The notes under the pieces: generated by a model
What the model was told of the DNA's origin: nothing
Databases searched by the model: none
The model's input: only the letters and a program-made list of their open reading frames with translations
Program-made: the position numbers and the translations under genes
Part shown: positions 8,275 through 15,048 of the stretch, piece after piece
Position numbering within the stretch: position 1 is the stretch's first letter
Layout: every line of letters begins with the position of its first letter
Source of the DNA: a virus
IMG/VR virus record: IMGVR_UViG_3300005731_000044
Span: 1 to 20,769 of that record
DNA: 20,769 bases
Strand: one strand, 5' to 3'

Positions 8275-8580
8275 TTATTTACTCGATTTATTGCCGCCTC
8301 TAGCTCTTTTGTCTCCAGGTTGGTTAGATTTGCTTCCTCGGTTTTTTGATCTATGCTCTTTCGAAAAATAACTAATAAGATGACCGTTTTCATCAATTCT
8401 AGTTTTACGACTAGCATCACGATGATCACCCTTTTTTAGGCCAAGATCTTTTCTGGCCTTGTTGTCTTCAGCACGACTTTTCTTCGCTTTTTCGGTCTTA
8501 TTGTATTCTCGTTGGTATTTTCGGTGCTGTTCTGCTGCTTTTGGATTTTCAGCATAGTACTTTGATGTTTTTCCAGCCAT
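8275..8580 (-). CDS. Small Lys/Arg-rich conserved phage protein
   Basis: A 101-residue very basic protein, MAGKTSKYYAENPKAAEQHR onward. ATG 8580 is preferred over the GTG two codons upstream. The N-terminus (KYYAENPKAAEQHRKYQREYN) and the C-terminal SKNRGSKSNQPGDKRARGG are of a type that, from memory, recurs in marine and crAss-like phages with no assigned function. The positive charge suggests nucleic-acid binding or a disordered virion component. It is the first gene of the minus-strand late operon and is divergent from the plus-strand winged-helix gene across a 44-base gap. Confidence 0.65.
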   Translation of the reverse strand: MAGKTSKYYAENPKAAEQHRKYQREYNKTEKAKKSRAEDNKARKDLGLKKGDHRDASRKTRIDENGHLISYFSKEHRSKNRGSKSNQPGDKRARGGNKSSK

Positions 8581-8596
8581 ATTCACTATTTTGCAT

Positions 8597-8625
8597 TAAA
8601 AGTATCGAATTAATTCTAAATGCAA
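8597..8625 (-). promoter_or_regulatory. Candidate late-operon promoter in the divergent gap
   Basis: On the minus strand TTG at 8625-8623 is followed after 18 bases by TACTTTTA at 8604-8597, one mismatch from the Bacteroidota -7 box TAnnTTTG. The -7-like element is 16 bases upstream of the basic protein's ATG. The TTG element overlaps the start codon of the divergent winged-helix gene, so that regulator could control its own gene and this operon from one site. Spacing is slightly short and the last base of the box does not match. Confidence 0.35.
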
Positions 8626-9122
8626 TGCCAAGAAAAAAGAAGAAGATAGAAACAACTGTCGTAATAAAAAAGAACCTTCAAAGAAGACAGCCAAAAAATG
8701 ATTATTTGAAATATTATCGGGTCGTTAGATATTGGGCAAAAAGAAAGTATAACTTAAAAGATCAAGATTTGGAAATCTTGTTTTTTGTGGCCACTGAAAG
8801 ACTGTTTTCAAAGACCGAATTCGAAAATTACGCTTCCGTGTTCTCGTGGAATAAAAATAGATTCAAAAATTTATTAAGAGACGGATGGATTCAGTCGTTC
8901 AGAAATGCAGAAGGGGGTCTTCATGCTCTATACGAGGCTACATTCAAAACAAGAAGAATGCTTGATACATTTTATAAATTGCTAAACGGTGAACAGGGGT
9001 TCCCAGTAGACCCTAGGAACAACCCTGTATTCAAAAGAGAAACCTACACAGATAAGGTAATGGCTCATCAGATGCTCAGCATAAACAAAAAGTTCAAAGA
9101 TTCATTGCCGTCAATCAAGTGA
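8625..9122 (+). CDS. MarR-like winged-helix DNA-binding protein (only plus-strand gene)
   Basis: A 165-residue protein starting MPRKKKKIETTVV at ATG 8625. After a basic N-terminal tail, residues 27-57 form a helix (DYLKYYRVVRYWAKRKYNL). The block 61-89 resembles a helix-turn-helix, with recognition helix SWNKNRFKNLLRDGWI at 74-89. A wing-like turn at 91-106 (SFRNAEGGLHALYEAT) is followed by a long helix. This follows the MarR order: helix, turn, recognition helix, GWI, wing, LYEAT. MarR-like proteins bind palindromic operators as dimers. It is the sole gene on this strand, diverges from the late operon over 44 bases, and overlaps the groES-like gene tail-to-tail by 12 bases. A late-gene regulator role is inferred; a structural role is possible. 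Confidence 0.6.
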   Translation: MPRKKKKIETTVVIKKNLQRRQPKNDYLKYYRVVRYWAKRKYNLKDQDLEILFFVATERLFSKTEFENYASVFSWNKNRFKNLLRDGWIQSFRNAEGGLHALYEATFKTRRMLDTFYKLLNGEQGFPVDPRNNPVFKRETYTDKVMAHQMLSINKKFKDSLPSIK

Positions 9123-9386
9123 ACCGACAAGGACTATTGATCCAATAGGGATCATAATCACAGACTCTCCCTCTAACGTTTTGAAGGAGAATTTTCTAGC
9201 TTTGTTGTAATAAACGGTTTCATCAATTTTTATGACTTCCTCATATTTCTCAGGAACATACTTGACTTTTCCAATTTGAATAATCATTGACTCTTGTTCA
9301 GAGCCAGCGAACTTGAAATCTCCAGATATAGAAAGATCTTTATTAACCGCTTCTATTCCTATGTAATCGTTTAAAGCTCTATTCAT
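9111..9386 (-). CDS. groES: Divergent GroES-like co-chaperonin
   Basis: A 91-residue protein of GroES size (GroES is about 97). It has the family's strand order: RALNDYIGIEAV at 3-14 matches the RPL-DRVIV strand, SMIIQIGKVKYVP at 33-45 the GEVLAVG strand, IKIDETVYYNKARKF at 52-66 the VGDIVIF strand, and GESVIMIPIGSIVLV at 73-87 the closing EEVLIM...DILAI strand. Residues 15-34 (NKDLSISGDFKFAGSEQESM) take the place of the mobile loop, but the GroEL-contacting IVL tripeptide is not conserved; FKF may stand in. The gene starts inside the groEL stop region (ATGAATAG, 8-base overlap), so it is coupled to groEL, in the reverse of the usual bacterial groES-groEL order. Co-chaperonin identity is inferred from these patterns plus the neighbour. 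Confidence 0.72.
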   Translation of the reverse strand: MNRALNDYIGIEAVNKDLSISGDFKFAGSEQESMIIQIGKVKYVPEKYEEVIKIDETVYYNKARKFSFKTLEGESVIMIPIGSIVLVGSLD

Positions 9387-11019
9387 TGCTGATATTTGTT
9401 ATGATTGCAGATGTATTCATAATCGTAGTCGCAACAGAAGTCGCATTCTGAATTGATTTCCGAGTCACTTTCGTTGGGTCTATGATTCCGCACAAAACCA
9501 TGTTACAGATTACCTCTTGTTTGGCATCATAACCATGTCCTATGGTAGACCGTTCCACTGAATCGACTATGTTATCGATTTCGGACTCGCGTAGTCCGGA
9601 GTTTCTGATAATTTGTCTCAACGGCTCACTTAGAGATTCGCTTACGATCAATCTAGCAATCAATAATGGTGGGAGAGACGATGGGCTGAACCTTAACTTC
9701 AATCTCTGAATTAAGTTCAGTTTCGGTTTCAGTCTCACAGCAGCGTTGAACATTGAAATGCCGCCACCTGGTAATATCCCTTCCTCAATTGCAGCTTTTG
9801 TAGCGAGAACAGCGTCATCTACACGATCCTTCTTTTCTTTTTGTTCAATATCAGAGTTCGCTCCTACGTAGATAATCGAAGCCATTCCAGAAAGTCTTGA
9901 TATTCTCTCTCTCAAAAATTCAATTTCATTTTGATCGTCCTCAACTTCGATTTGAGCTTTTAATTCTTCAACCCTTTTAGAGACTCTTTGCTTAACCTCT
10001 TCTGAATCGTTCATCGAAATCAAAGTGGAAGTCCTACTTACGGATACTCTCTTGACTTCACCCAAATCCGAAAACTTAAACGTATCCCAATTGTCTCCTT
10101 GGTTTTTGTCAATGAATCTTGCCCCGAATGTTATTGCCATATCGGACATGAAATCATTAGTTTGATCGCCAAAGGAAGGAGGTAGTATATGACATCCTCT
10201 TATACTTCCATCAGCTAAATTAGAGTTGAAAGTTTTAAGCGATTCATGAGATAAATTACCTATAATCAGCAAAGGTCTTCTGGATTTCATTACTTCGGAC
10301 ATTACACCTTGAATTGAATAAAAGGTTGGCAACTCCACCGTACTCAAAAGCACTAACGGATTATCCAGCTCGCAAACCTTTCTTCTGAAATCAGTGACCG
10401 AATAAGGAGAAATAAGACCTCTTTTGAGCCGCATCCCAGAATAAGTTTCAAAGTAGGTTTTGTGGTTTGGACTTTTATCAACCATTACAGATCCATCTTC
10501 TCCAGCTTCTATATAAGCTTTACTTATGATTTTTCCCAGTTCGCGATCATTGTTCGCTGAAATGGATGCTACCATTTCCATTCTTTCATTGGTGATCGGT
10601 ATATTATGAGAAACAAGATCATTGTCGGCCATTGAAGTAAGACGCTTCACTTGCTTGATGATCTCATTCATATTTGACCTTTTGTCGGTGTACTTTCTGG
10701 TAGCCTTCAAAATAGCATGAGCAACAACAATAGAGGTCGTGGTTCCATCTCCAGCTTCTTCTGCAGTTTTCTTTGCGGCTTCAATTATAAGACGAACAGC
10801 TAAATCCTCAGTGGGATCATAAAGAAAAACCGATCTAGCCACTGTTACACCGTCCTTAGTTACGGTTAATCCTCTAGTGTGGGATCTGGACTCAATTATT
10901 ACCGTTCTACCCCTTGGACCTAGAGTAGACCCTACTGCTTTCGATACTTTCTCTATTCCAGAGAACAATTTAGATTCCGCTTCCTTCTCGAATAAAATTT
11001 GATTTGAATTTGATTCCAT
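9379..11019 (-). CDS. groEL: Phage-encoded group I chaperonin GroEL
   Basis: A 546-residue full-length chaperonin that forms the ATP-driven folding cage. ATPase signatures are intact: STLGPRGRTV at 31-40, TKDGVTVA at 54-61, GDGTTT at 90-95, RVDDA at 399-403, GILPGGG at 414-420 and IIDPTKVTR at 512-520. ISANNDRELG matches the intermediate domain. Differences from E. coli GroEL: GYNA is GYDA near 496-499, the equatorial domain has a short insertion around 438-452, and the C-terminus ends NISNE with no GGM tail. In the apical domain the peptide/GroES-binding surface is altered (GYLSPYF becomes GLISPYS at 201-207; the VV after LATL becomes NS at 265-266). It heads a two-gene unit with the groES-like gene downstream. 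A role in folding phage capsid or tail proteins is inferred. Confidence 0.95.
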   Translation of the reverse strand: MESNSNQILFEKEAESKLFSGIEKVSKAVGSTLGPRGRTVIIESRSHTRGLTVTKDGVTVARSVFLYDPTEDLAVRLIIEAAKKTAEEAGDGTTTSIVVAHAILKATRKYTDKRSNMNEIIKQVKRLTSMADNDLVSHNIPITNERMEMVASISANNDRELGKIISKAYIEAGEDGSVMVDKSPNHKTYFETYSGMRLKRGLISPYSVTDFRRKVCELDNPLVLLSTVELPTFYSIQGVMSEVMKSRRPLLIIGNLSHESLKTFNSNLADGSIRGCHILPPSFGDQTNDFMSDMAITFGARFIDKNQGDNWDTFKFSDLGEVKRVSVSRTSTLISMNDSEEVKQRVSKRVEELKAQIEVEDDQNEIEFLRERISRLSGMASIIYVGANSDIEQKEKKDRVDDAVLATKAAIEEGILPGGGISMFNAAVRLKPKLNLIQRLKLRFSPSSLPPLLIARLIVSESLSEPLRQIIRNSGLRESEIDNIVDSVERSTIGHGYDAKQEVICNMVLCGIIDPTKVTRKSIQNATSVATTIMNTSAIITNISNE

Positions 11020-11032
11020 TTGTTTTTTTGGC

Positions 11033-11062
11033 TAAAAATAGCTTAACCAATAACAATATCAA
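11033..11062 (-). promoter_or_regulatory. Candidate groEL promoter
   Basis: On the minus strand TTG at 11062-11060, then 19 bases, then TATTTTTA at 11040-11033, one mismatch from the Bacteroidota TAnnTTTG element. The box ends 13 bases before the groEL ATG, so the leader would be very short. It begins directly after the terminator at 11064-11093, which is where a new transcript would be expected to start. Confidence 0.4.
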
Positions 11063-11063
11063 A

Positions 11064-11093
11064 GAAAAAATCGCCCCAATAAATAGGACGATT
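11064..11093 (-). terminator. Rho-independent terminator between basic protein gene and groEL
   Basis: On the minus strand AATCGTCC pairs with GGGCGATT (one G-U pair) around an A/T-rich loop, followed by TTTTTTC. It lies 28 bases after the stop of the basic protein gene and ends the transcript coming from the DUF4494/repeat-protein region. This makes groEL-groES a separate unit. Confidence 0.7.
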
Positions 11094-11121
11094 CAACCAT
11101 ACTTCTGGAATCAATGCACTG

Positions 11122-11442
11122 TTATTTGCCGAAATATCCTTTTTTCTTGAAGTTGTCTTGATCAGAGTTCTTGAACGTGGAACGTTCCTTCGCTGCTTCA
11201 GCTTCTCTTTCTCTTTGCTGTCTGGCTTGAACCTCGTCAATGTTTCTTTCTCTGTTTACGGAGCTGTACTTCACTTTGTCACCAGACTGCGATCTTTTTT
11301 TCGCTTCTGCTTCCTGTTGGGTTCTCATTTTAGAACCTTTAGGAGCAAGTTTGGTTCCTGGACCGGCATACGCTTTTTCTGCTTGTTTGCGTTCCCACTC
11401 AGCACGAGTCATCCCTTTTTTCTTTTTTCCTTTATCTGGCAT
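11122..11442 (-). CDS. Small very basic, probably disordered protein
   Basis: A 106-residue protein, MPDKGKKKKGMTRAEWERKQ onward, made mostly of Lys, Arg, Glu, Gln and Ala with almost no hydrophobic core. A central AEAKKRSQSGDKVKYSS is followed by a helical Arg/Glu-rich segment (RQQREREAEAAKERS) and a Lys/Gly tail ending KKKGYFGK. Such proteins are often disordered or nucleic-acid associated. No family is recognised. The gene is preceded by a TATATTTG box 30 bases upstream and followed by a strong terminator. An alternative frame at 11043-11240 overlaps its end and looks like a shadow. Confidence 0.6.
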   Translation of the reverse strand: MPDKGKKKKGMTRAEWERKQAEKAYAGPGTKLAPKGSKMRTQQEAEAKKRSQSGDKVKYSSVNRERNIDEVQARQQREREAEAAKERSTFKNSDQDNFKKKGYFGK

Positions 11443-11471
11443 AGCACTATTTTTTCTGTGATTGTTATTAG

Positions 11472-11479
11472 CAAATATA
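11472..11479 (-). promoter_or_regulatory. TAnnTTTG promoter-like box before the basic protein gene
   Basis: The minus strand reads TATATTTG, a perfect -7 element, in the 52-base gap upstream of ATG 11442. No TTG is seen at the expected 19-21 base distance, so it may be weak or activator-dependent. The same octamer occurs in the gaps at 160-167 and 12312-12319. Confidence 0.35.
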
Positions 11480-11494
11480 GCACTTTAACATTAA

Positions 11495-11938
11495 TTACTC
11501 TTTTCGCTCAACTGAAAATTCGAGCACGTCAAAGTCCATCAAAAGAAAAACTGAATACTTGATTCCGTCAACACGTATGTTCCACGCCTTTCGAATGCTT
11601 TTGTACTCCATCAAATCTATGAGGTTGATTAACGACATCGAAGGGTCCAAATCCAGATACATGTCTGAGTCGTCTCGATCTGGATTCCAGATATCTTTGC
11701 TTGTGTATTCTAGGAAGCTTCTGCATTCAGAAATGACCTCCTCGATTTCTTTGGATCCGAATTCCCCTCCTGAATATCTGAGTATATATCCATTAGTTGC
11801 TGAGGTTCTGGTTCCAGATTCGCAAATTAATGTGCTTTCAACTGACTCTTCATAGTCAGAAAAATATGTTTCAAGTTCATCTTGACAAAATGAAGTGAAC
11901 GAAACGAGTAAAACTAGAGATAAAATCAAATTTTTCAT
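11495..11938 (-). CDS. Exported protein of unknown function
   Basis: A 147-residue protein with an N-terminal signal peptide MKNLILSLVLLVSFTSFCQ, typical of Bacteroidota secreted proteins; cleavage is likely around Cys18-Gln19. The mature protein is acidic (DELETYFSDYEESVES...NPDRDDSDMYLDLDPS), with a mid region KEIEEVISECRSFLEY and a beta-rich end (WNIRVDGIKYSVFLLMDFDVLEFSVE). Two further cysteines (ICES, SECRS) could form a disulfide. The gene resembles host-type proteins in its signal peptide but has phage-like size and context. No family is recognised. It lies 24 bases after its upstream neighbour in the same transcript. Confidence 0.65.
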   Translation of the reverse strand: MKNLILSLVLLVSFTSFCQDELETYFSDYEESVESTLICESGTRTSATNGYILRYSGGEFGSKEIEEVISECRSFLEYTSKDIWNPDRDDSDMYLDLDPSMSLINLIDLMEYKSIRKAWNIRVDGIKYSVFLLMDFDVLEFSVERKE

Positions 11939-11962
11939 GGTCCTTTTTTTGATTAAAGATAC

Positions 11963-12307
11963 TTATTTTAACCCGTCCATTAGCGAGAAATCGTCTGAAA
12001 GGTAATTTCTCTTGATGATTGGTTTCAAATCGTGTTCAGTGTTTGTGGCAGCATTGTAATGATTGATTATCCAGTTGTCTCCGTAATCGCTGAACGGACG
12101 AAAGTTTTTCGTACTCTCAACTATACCATCCCAGTCAAAGTAAAAATTCCCTACCTTGGTTATGACGTGATTGTTATCGTAATAAGAAACCGCGTCTTGA
12201 AATTTTTGCTTTATCATACATGATACTAGAAAGCATTGAGGCCGATGTTCTATCATCGACCTCATGTATGCTATAAACTTCAGTACCGATTCTTTTGATG
12301 AGGTCAT
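11963..12307 (-). CDS. Hypothetical protein
   Basis: A 114-residue soluble protein starting MTSSKESVLKFIAYMRSMIE. It has an N-terminal helical part and a beta-rich middle, VITKVGNFYFDWDGIVESTK, followed by a His/Asn-rich stretch (WIINHYNAATNTEHDLKP) and a polar end. It looks like a small globular domain, but no catalytic motif or known family is visible. The start is close to the stop of the upstream gene (18 bases). The octamer TATATTTG lies only four bases before the ATG, too near to serve as a normal promoter for this start. Confidence 0.6.
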   Translation of the reverse strand: MTSSKESVLKFIAYMRSMIEHRPQCFLVSCMIKQKFQDAVSYYDNNHVITKVGNFYFDWDGIVESTKNFRPFSDYGDNWIINHYNAATNTEHDLKPIIKRNYLSDDFSLMDGLK

Positions 12308-12325
12308 GAAGCAAATATAACAATT

Positions 12326-12763
12326 TCAAGAACTTTTAAATCTAGATGCCATCCATTCAATAATCAAAGCAGAATTGGCTCCTGTGTGTGATGTCAGTTG
12401 ATCGATATCATCTCCGTATACGTGACTGGTAATGTATTTACCTTTCACTTCAACTGAAGATTTTATGTCACCAGCCTTATCAAACTTGAAATTTGTTCTT
12501 TCTGGCACAAGTATTTTGGCTACAAATCCAGTTTTTCCAGTTTTTTCGAGAAATTCAAGCATTGATTTTTCACTGGAAAAACATTCATCGCATTCAAGCA
12601 TACCTGGGAAATTAGTTTCAAGATCATCGTCAGAAAATGACTTGATCATCCTAAATAGTTTCGAGCTGTTGCCTGGAATACAAGAAGCGATCCATATTAA
12701 CTGGTCGATTTTAACTCCCGTTTGAGATATGGCTTCCTGTATTTTTGTTTTTGCTTCTTCCAT
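12326..12763 (-). CDS. Hypothetical protein following the repeat protein
   Basis: A 145-residue protein, MEEAKTKIQEAISQTGVKID at its start. Residues 20-75 hold a helical region with CECDE-like clustering (MLECDECFSSEKSMLEFLEKTG), then a probable beta domain (FVAKILVPERTNFKFDKAGD, VEVKGKYITSHVYGDD) and a helical end NSALIIEWMASRF. The two close cysteines (CDEC) could bind metal, but only as a single pair. It starts two bases after the stop of the large repeat protein, so the two are co-translated and probably act together. No known family is recognised. Confidence 0.62.
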   Translation of the reverse strand: MEEAKTKIQEAISQTGVKIDQLIWIASCIPGNSSKLFRMIKSFSDDDLETNFPGMLECDECFSSEKSMLEFLEKTGKTGFVAKILVPERTNFKFDKAGDIKSSVEVKGKYITSHVYGDDIDQLTSHTGANSALIIEWMASRFKSS

Positions 12764-12765
12764 GC

Positions 12766-14370
12766 TTATTCCTTATTGAATTTTTGAATTTCTTTGTTCG
12801 ACCATGACGAGAATCCGTTGAATTTCTGAATCACATTCGCCCACACAGCTTTTCCGTCCTCAGTTGAGAGATCAATTTCAGGAAGAGAAACAGAGCTAAT
12901 CGCATGAATCATCTTTTCCTTGTCTGGACCCTCGTTCAGTTCCTGTTGACGTTTGGCTTCGGCTTCGGTTTCGGCTTTCTTTTTGCGTTCATACTCCCAG
13001 TGCTGTTCGGCTCCTTTTTTGATTTCAGCCAATTGAGTTTGGTAACTTTCTTCATCGGACTCAATCAATCCTGAATAATCTCGTATGAAGGTAATATATG
13101 GTCGCAATTCTGGTTCGCGTTTTTCTCGGAGTTTTTGCTTTCTCTCCAACTCAGCAACACGCTCGGCTTCGGCTTTCTTTTCAGCTTCGGCTTCTTCGAA
13201 TTTACTCTTGAGTTTTTTGAATCTTTGATCAAATTCACCCTCAGTAAGTTCAGATAAATCGTAACCAGATTCAAGAGGATCTATCAAGTATGGAGTGATT
13301 TTTGCAAGTCGATCCGAATGCAGTTTCTCATTCGCTTCCTTTTCCTGTTTCGCGGAAGACCATGATTCGATTTTAGCAGTCCATTCCTCTTCGCTGAAAT
13401 CAGAGAAGTCTTGATCGATTTCTTCCTGAGAAAGGAAATCCCAATACGGAGCAATCTCTTTGGCTCTTTTTGATTTGAGCTCAGCTTTTACCTTTTCCGC
13501 TTCTTTCGACGCTTTCGCAGAAGAAATCAATTCGTTGAATTCTTCCTCGGTTGTTTCGATTGTCAAGTCTGAAATATCGCAGAAATCACTCAACGGCAAC
13601 AATTCCTCTTTTCTGGACTTGAACACTTTTTCCAACTCAGCAACACGCTCGGCTTCGGCTTCATTATCTTGAGCTAGTTTCAGGATTCGATCCCAATCCT
13701 CATCGGAAGTTTCCAATGTTGGTTTCTCTGTCGCATATTCCCCGAATTCAGAAATGATCGCCATACGTTCGTTAAGTAGATTTTGCTTCCGCTCGTTCTC
13801 TGCCTTCTCAGCTTCGTCCTTTTCGAATTTTGCCCTTGTTCCTGTGAGGAAATTATCCCAGACTGCATCTGGCATTGATCCTAAATGCAACGTTTCTCCT
13901 TCGACTCCGAACTTGGCAATTTCTTCGATTCGTTCCTTTTCTAGATTCTCAATTCGTTCCTTTTCCAGATTCTCAAAGTGATTTTCGACAGCGAGCAGTT
14001 TTTCTTCCCAGTCTTGGTTCACGGCTACTTCCTTTCTTTTTACCGCATCCAGAAGCTTGCTGGCGGCTAAGTGTACATCTTTTTCAGTTCTATGCCAAAC
14101 ATTGATGCCTTTAGTCCTGTTCTTTGCAATCTTTAACCGTAATTCTCTTGCTTCTTTCGCGGTTTCTTTCGTGACCTCCTGAGGAATCAAAGCCAGATAC
14201 GATTCCTTGAGCAATTCCCTTTCAGCCAAGTGTGTTTCAAGTCCAGAAACTAATTTAGCCGCGAAATCTTTATTCAGTCCAAACTCTTCGTAAGAGACAG
14301 TTTCAAGGATAGCAACTTCTTGAGTTTCTACTACTTGAATTTCATTTTTTGTGTCGTTATTTTCTGACAT
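12766..14370 (-). CDS. Acidic repeat protein with six ~50-residue units
   Basis: I place the start at ATG 14370 (MSENNDTKNE), giving 534 residues; an in-frame ATG at 14415 would add 15. The first 130 residues are helical (ETHLAERELLKESYLALIPQ, VTKETAKEARELRLKIAKNR), followed by Glu/Lys/Ala-rich coiled coil. From about residue 147 six degenerate repeats begin at 147, 202, 253, 302, 354 and 418. Each runs R-x-x-E/I-I-x-x-[FY], then a polar stretch, an acidic [D/E]-x-x-[WF] and a charged Glu/Lys/Ala helix. The C-terminus (SLPEIDLSTEDGKAVWANVI...) differs. The N-terminal part vaguely recalls phage DUF1351-type proteins, but I would not assign a function. The neighbour two bases downstream is probably co-translated. 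Confidence 0.72.
   Translation of the reverse strand: MSENNDTKNEIQVVETQEVAILETVSYEEFGLNKDFAAKLVSGLETHLAERELLKESYLALIPQEVTKETAKEARELRLKIAKNRTKGINVWHRTEKDVHLAASKLLDAVKRKEVAVNQDWEEKLLAVENHFENLEKERIENLEKERIEEIAKFGVEGETLHLGSMPDAVWDNFLTGTRAKFEKDEAEKAENERKQNLLNERMAIISEFGEYATEKPTLETSDEDWDRILKLAQDNEAEAERVAELEKVFKSRKEELLPLSDFCDISDLTIETTEEEFNELISSAKASKEAEKVKAELKSKRAKEIAPYWDFLSQEEIDQDFSDFSEEEWTAKIESWSSAKQEKEANEKLHSDRLAKITPYLIDPLESGYDLSELTEGEFDQRFKKLKSKFEEAEAEKKAEAERVAELERKQKLREKREPELRPYITFIRDYSGLIESDEESYQTQLAEIKKGAEQHWEYERKKKAETEAEAKRQQELNEGPDKEKMIHAISSVSLPEIDLSTEDGKAVWANVIQKFNGFSSWSNKEIQKFNKE
13145..13661. repeat. 31-bp exact direct repeat inside the repeat-protein gene
   Basis: Bases 13145-13175 and 13631-13661 are identical, 486 bases apart and in the same reading frame. 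They encode the AEAERVAELE stretch that closes two of the six protein repeats. The exact match contrasts with the degenerate rest of the repeats and suggests recent duplication or gene conversion. Confidence 0.85.
13928..13975. repeat. 24-bp tandem duplication (two copies)
   Basis: Copies at 13928-13951 and 13952-13975 differ at a single base. They encode two consecutive ENLEKERI octapeptides in the coiled-coil part of the acidic repeat protein, just before its first ~50-residue repeat. Confidence 0.85.
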
Positions 14371-14588
14371 TTTATTGATTTTTTGATTGGTATTCCTTTT
14401 TCTCCTGTCTTCCATTCACGGGGAAGACTTCCCGTTTCTCCAGATGGATACTGATACATCTGAATAGTCGAATCTGTGTAAAACTCAAATTCCTGCTCCG
14501 ATTCACAAACAGGCTTAGATTCATAATCACGACCACAACCCAGTTGGATCGTGGCCATGATTAGAACGATGATACTACTCTTCTTCAT
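14331..14588 (-). CDS. Small lipoprotein-like exported protein
   Basis: An 85-residue protein with N-terminus MKKSSIIVLIMATIQLGCGR: two lysines, a hydrophobic stretch and a Cys at position 18 in LGCG, which fits a Bacteroidota lipoprotein signal loosely (the usual -3 Leu is replaced by Gln). The rest, rich in Glu, Ser and Tyr (VCESEQEFEFYTDSTIQMYQ), is polar. ATG 14588 overlaps the end of the DUF4494-like gene by 14 bases. Its 3' end overlaps the repeat-protein start by about 40 bases, which is unusually long and lowers confidence. Periplasmic or outer-membrane lipoproteins of phages often serve in superinfection exclusion; that is only a possibility here. Confidence 0.5.
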   Translation of the reverse strand: MKKSSIIVLIMATIQLGCGRDYESKPVCESEQEFEFYTDSTIQMYQYPSGETGSLPREWKTGEKGIPIKKSIKCQKITTQKMKFK

Positions 14589-15048
14589 CGGATGATTTAC
14601 GTGAAAGCTCTCGGTCAAGATTTTCCTTGTATGGGAAAACTTCTACGATCGGAGAAACTACTACGGATGGGATTTCGAAATCTACCATCAACGTTGAAAG
14701 TGACTCCTTGATTCTTTCGTAAGCCTGTTTAACCGATCCAGCCGTTACGAGGAAATTCTGATTCACCTTGCGCGATTTTTCTGAATCGGCATCCATTGTT
14801 TCGTAGCGAACCTTACACTTGTGCCAAACATCGGCATCATCGTAAGCGAAAATGTCGTGTACTTCGGTTCGATTGATACCAACAACATTGAACTCGCCAC
14901 GGATAATCTGACCAAGTTCTTCATTAATTCTCGCCTCTGCATCGGTGAAGGTCATTGCCGCGAGCAGATACGGTTCCGAAACACGTTTCAGTGATCCATT
15001 GTCAAGTTGTTTCGTGTACTTGACTTTTACTGTAAACCAATTATTCAT
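14575..15048 (-). CDS. DUF4494-like phage protein
   Basis: A 157-residue protein beginning MNNWFTVKVKYTKQLDNGSL. I chose the ATG at 15048, not the TTG at 15099, because NNWFTVKVKY is where the family's conserved sequence starts. The pattern W-x-V-K-V-x-Y-x-K-x-x-x-x-G-x-x-x-x-V-x-E-P-Y-L-x-x-A-x-T-F-T-x-A-E-A-R at the N-terminus, then GEFNVVGINRTEVHDI and VWHKCKVRYET, fits DUF4494, a domain of unknown function common in Bacteroidota and their phages. The C-terminus is acidic (SSDEEE). It is the first gene after the structured non-coding region at 15125-15222. Confidence 0.72.
   Translation of the reverse strand: MNNWFTVKVKYTKQLDNGSLKRVSEPYLLAAMTFTDAEARINEELGQIIRGEFNVVGINRTEVHDIFAYDDADVWHKCKVRYETMDADSEKSRKVNQNFLVTAGSVKQAYERIKESLSTLMVDFEIPSVVVSPIVEVFPYKENLDRELSRKSSDEEE

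Noticed and set aside
11043-11240. 65-codon minus-strand frame across the basic gene and terminator
   Set aside because: It overlaps the end of the basic protein gene in another frame and includes the terminator hairpin; its sequence is not protein-like beyond that overlap.
12312-12319. TATATTTG octamer before the gene at 11963-12307
   Set aside because: It lies four bases before the ATG, so transcription would start inside the gene; no TTG partner at the right spacing.
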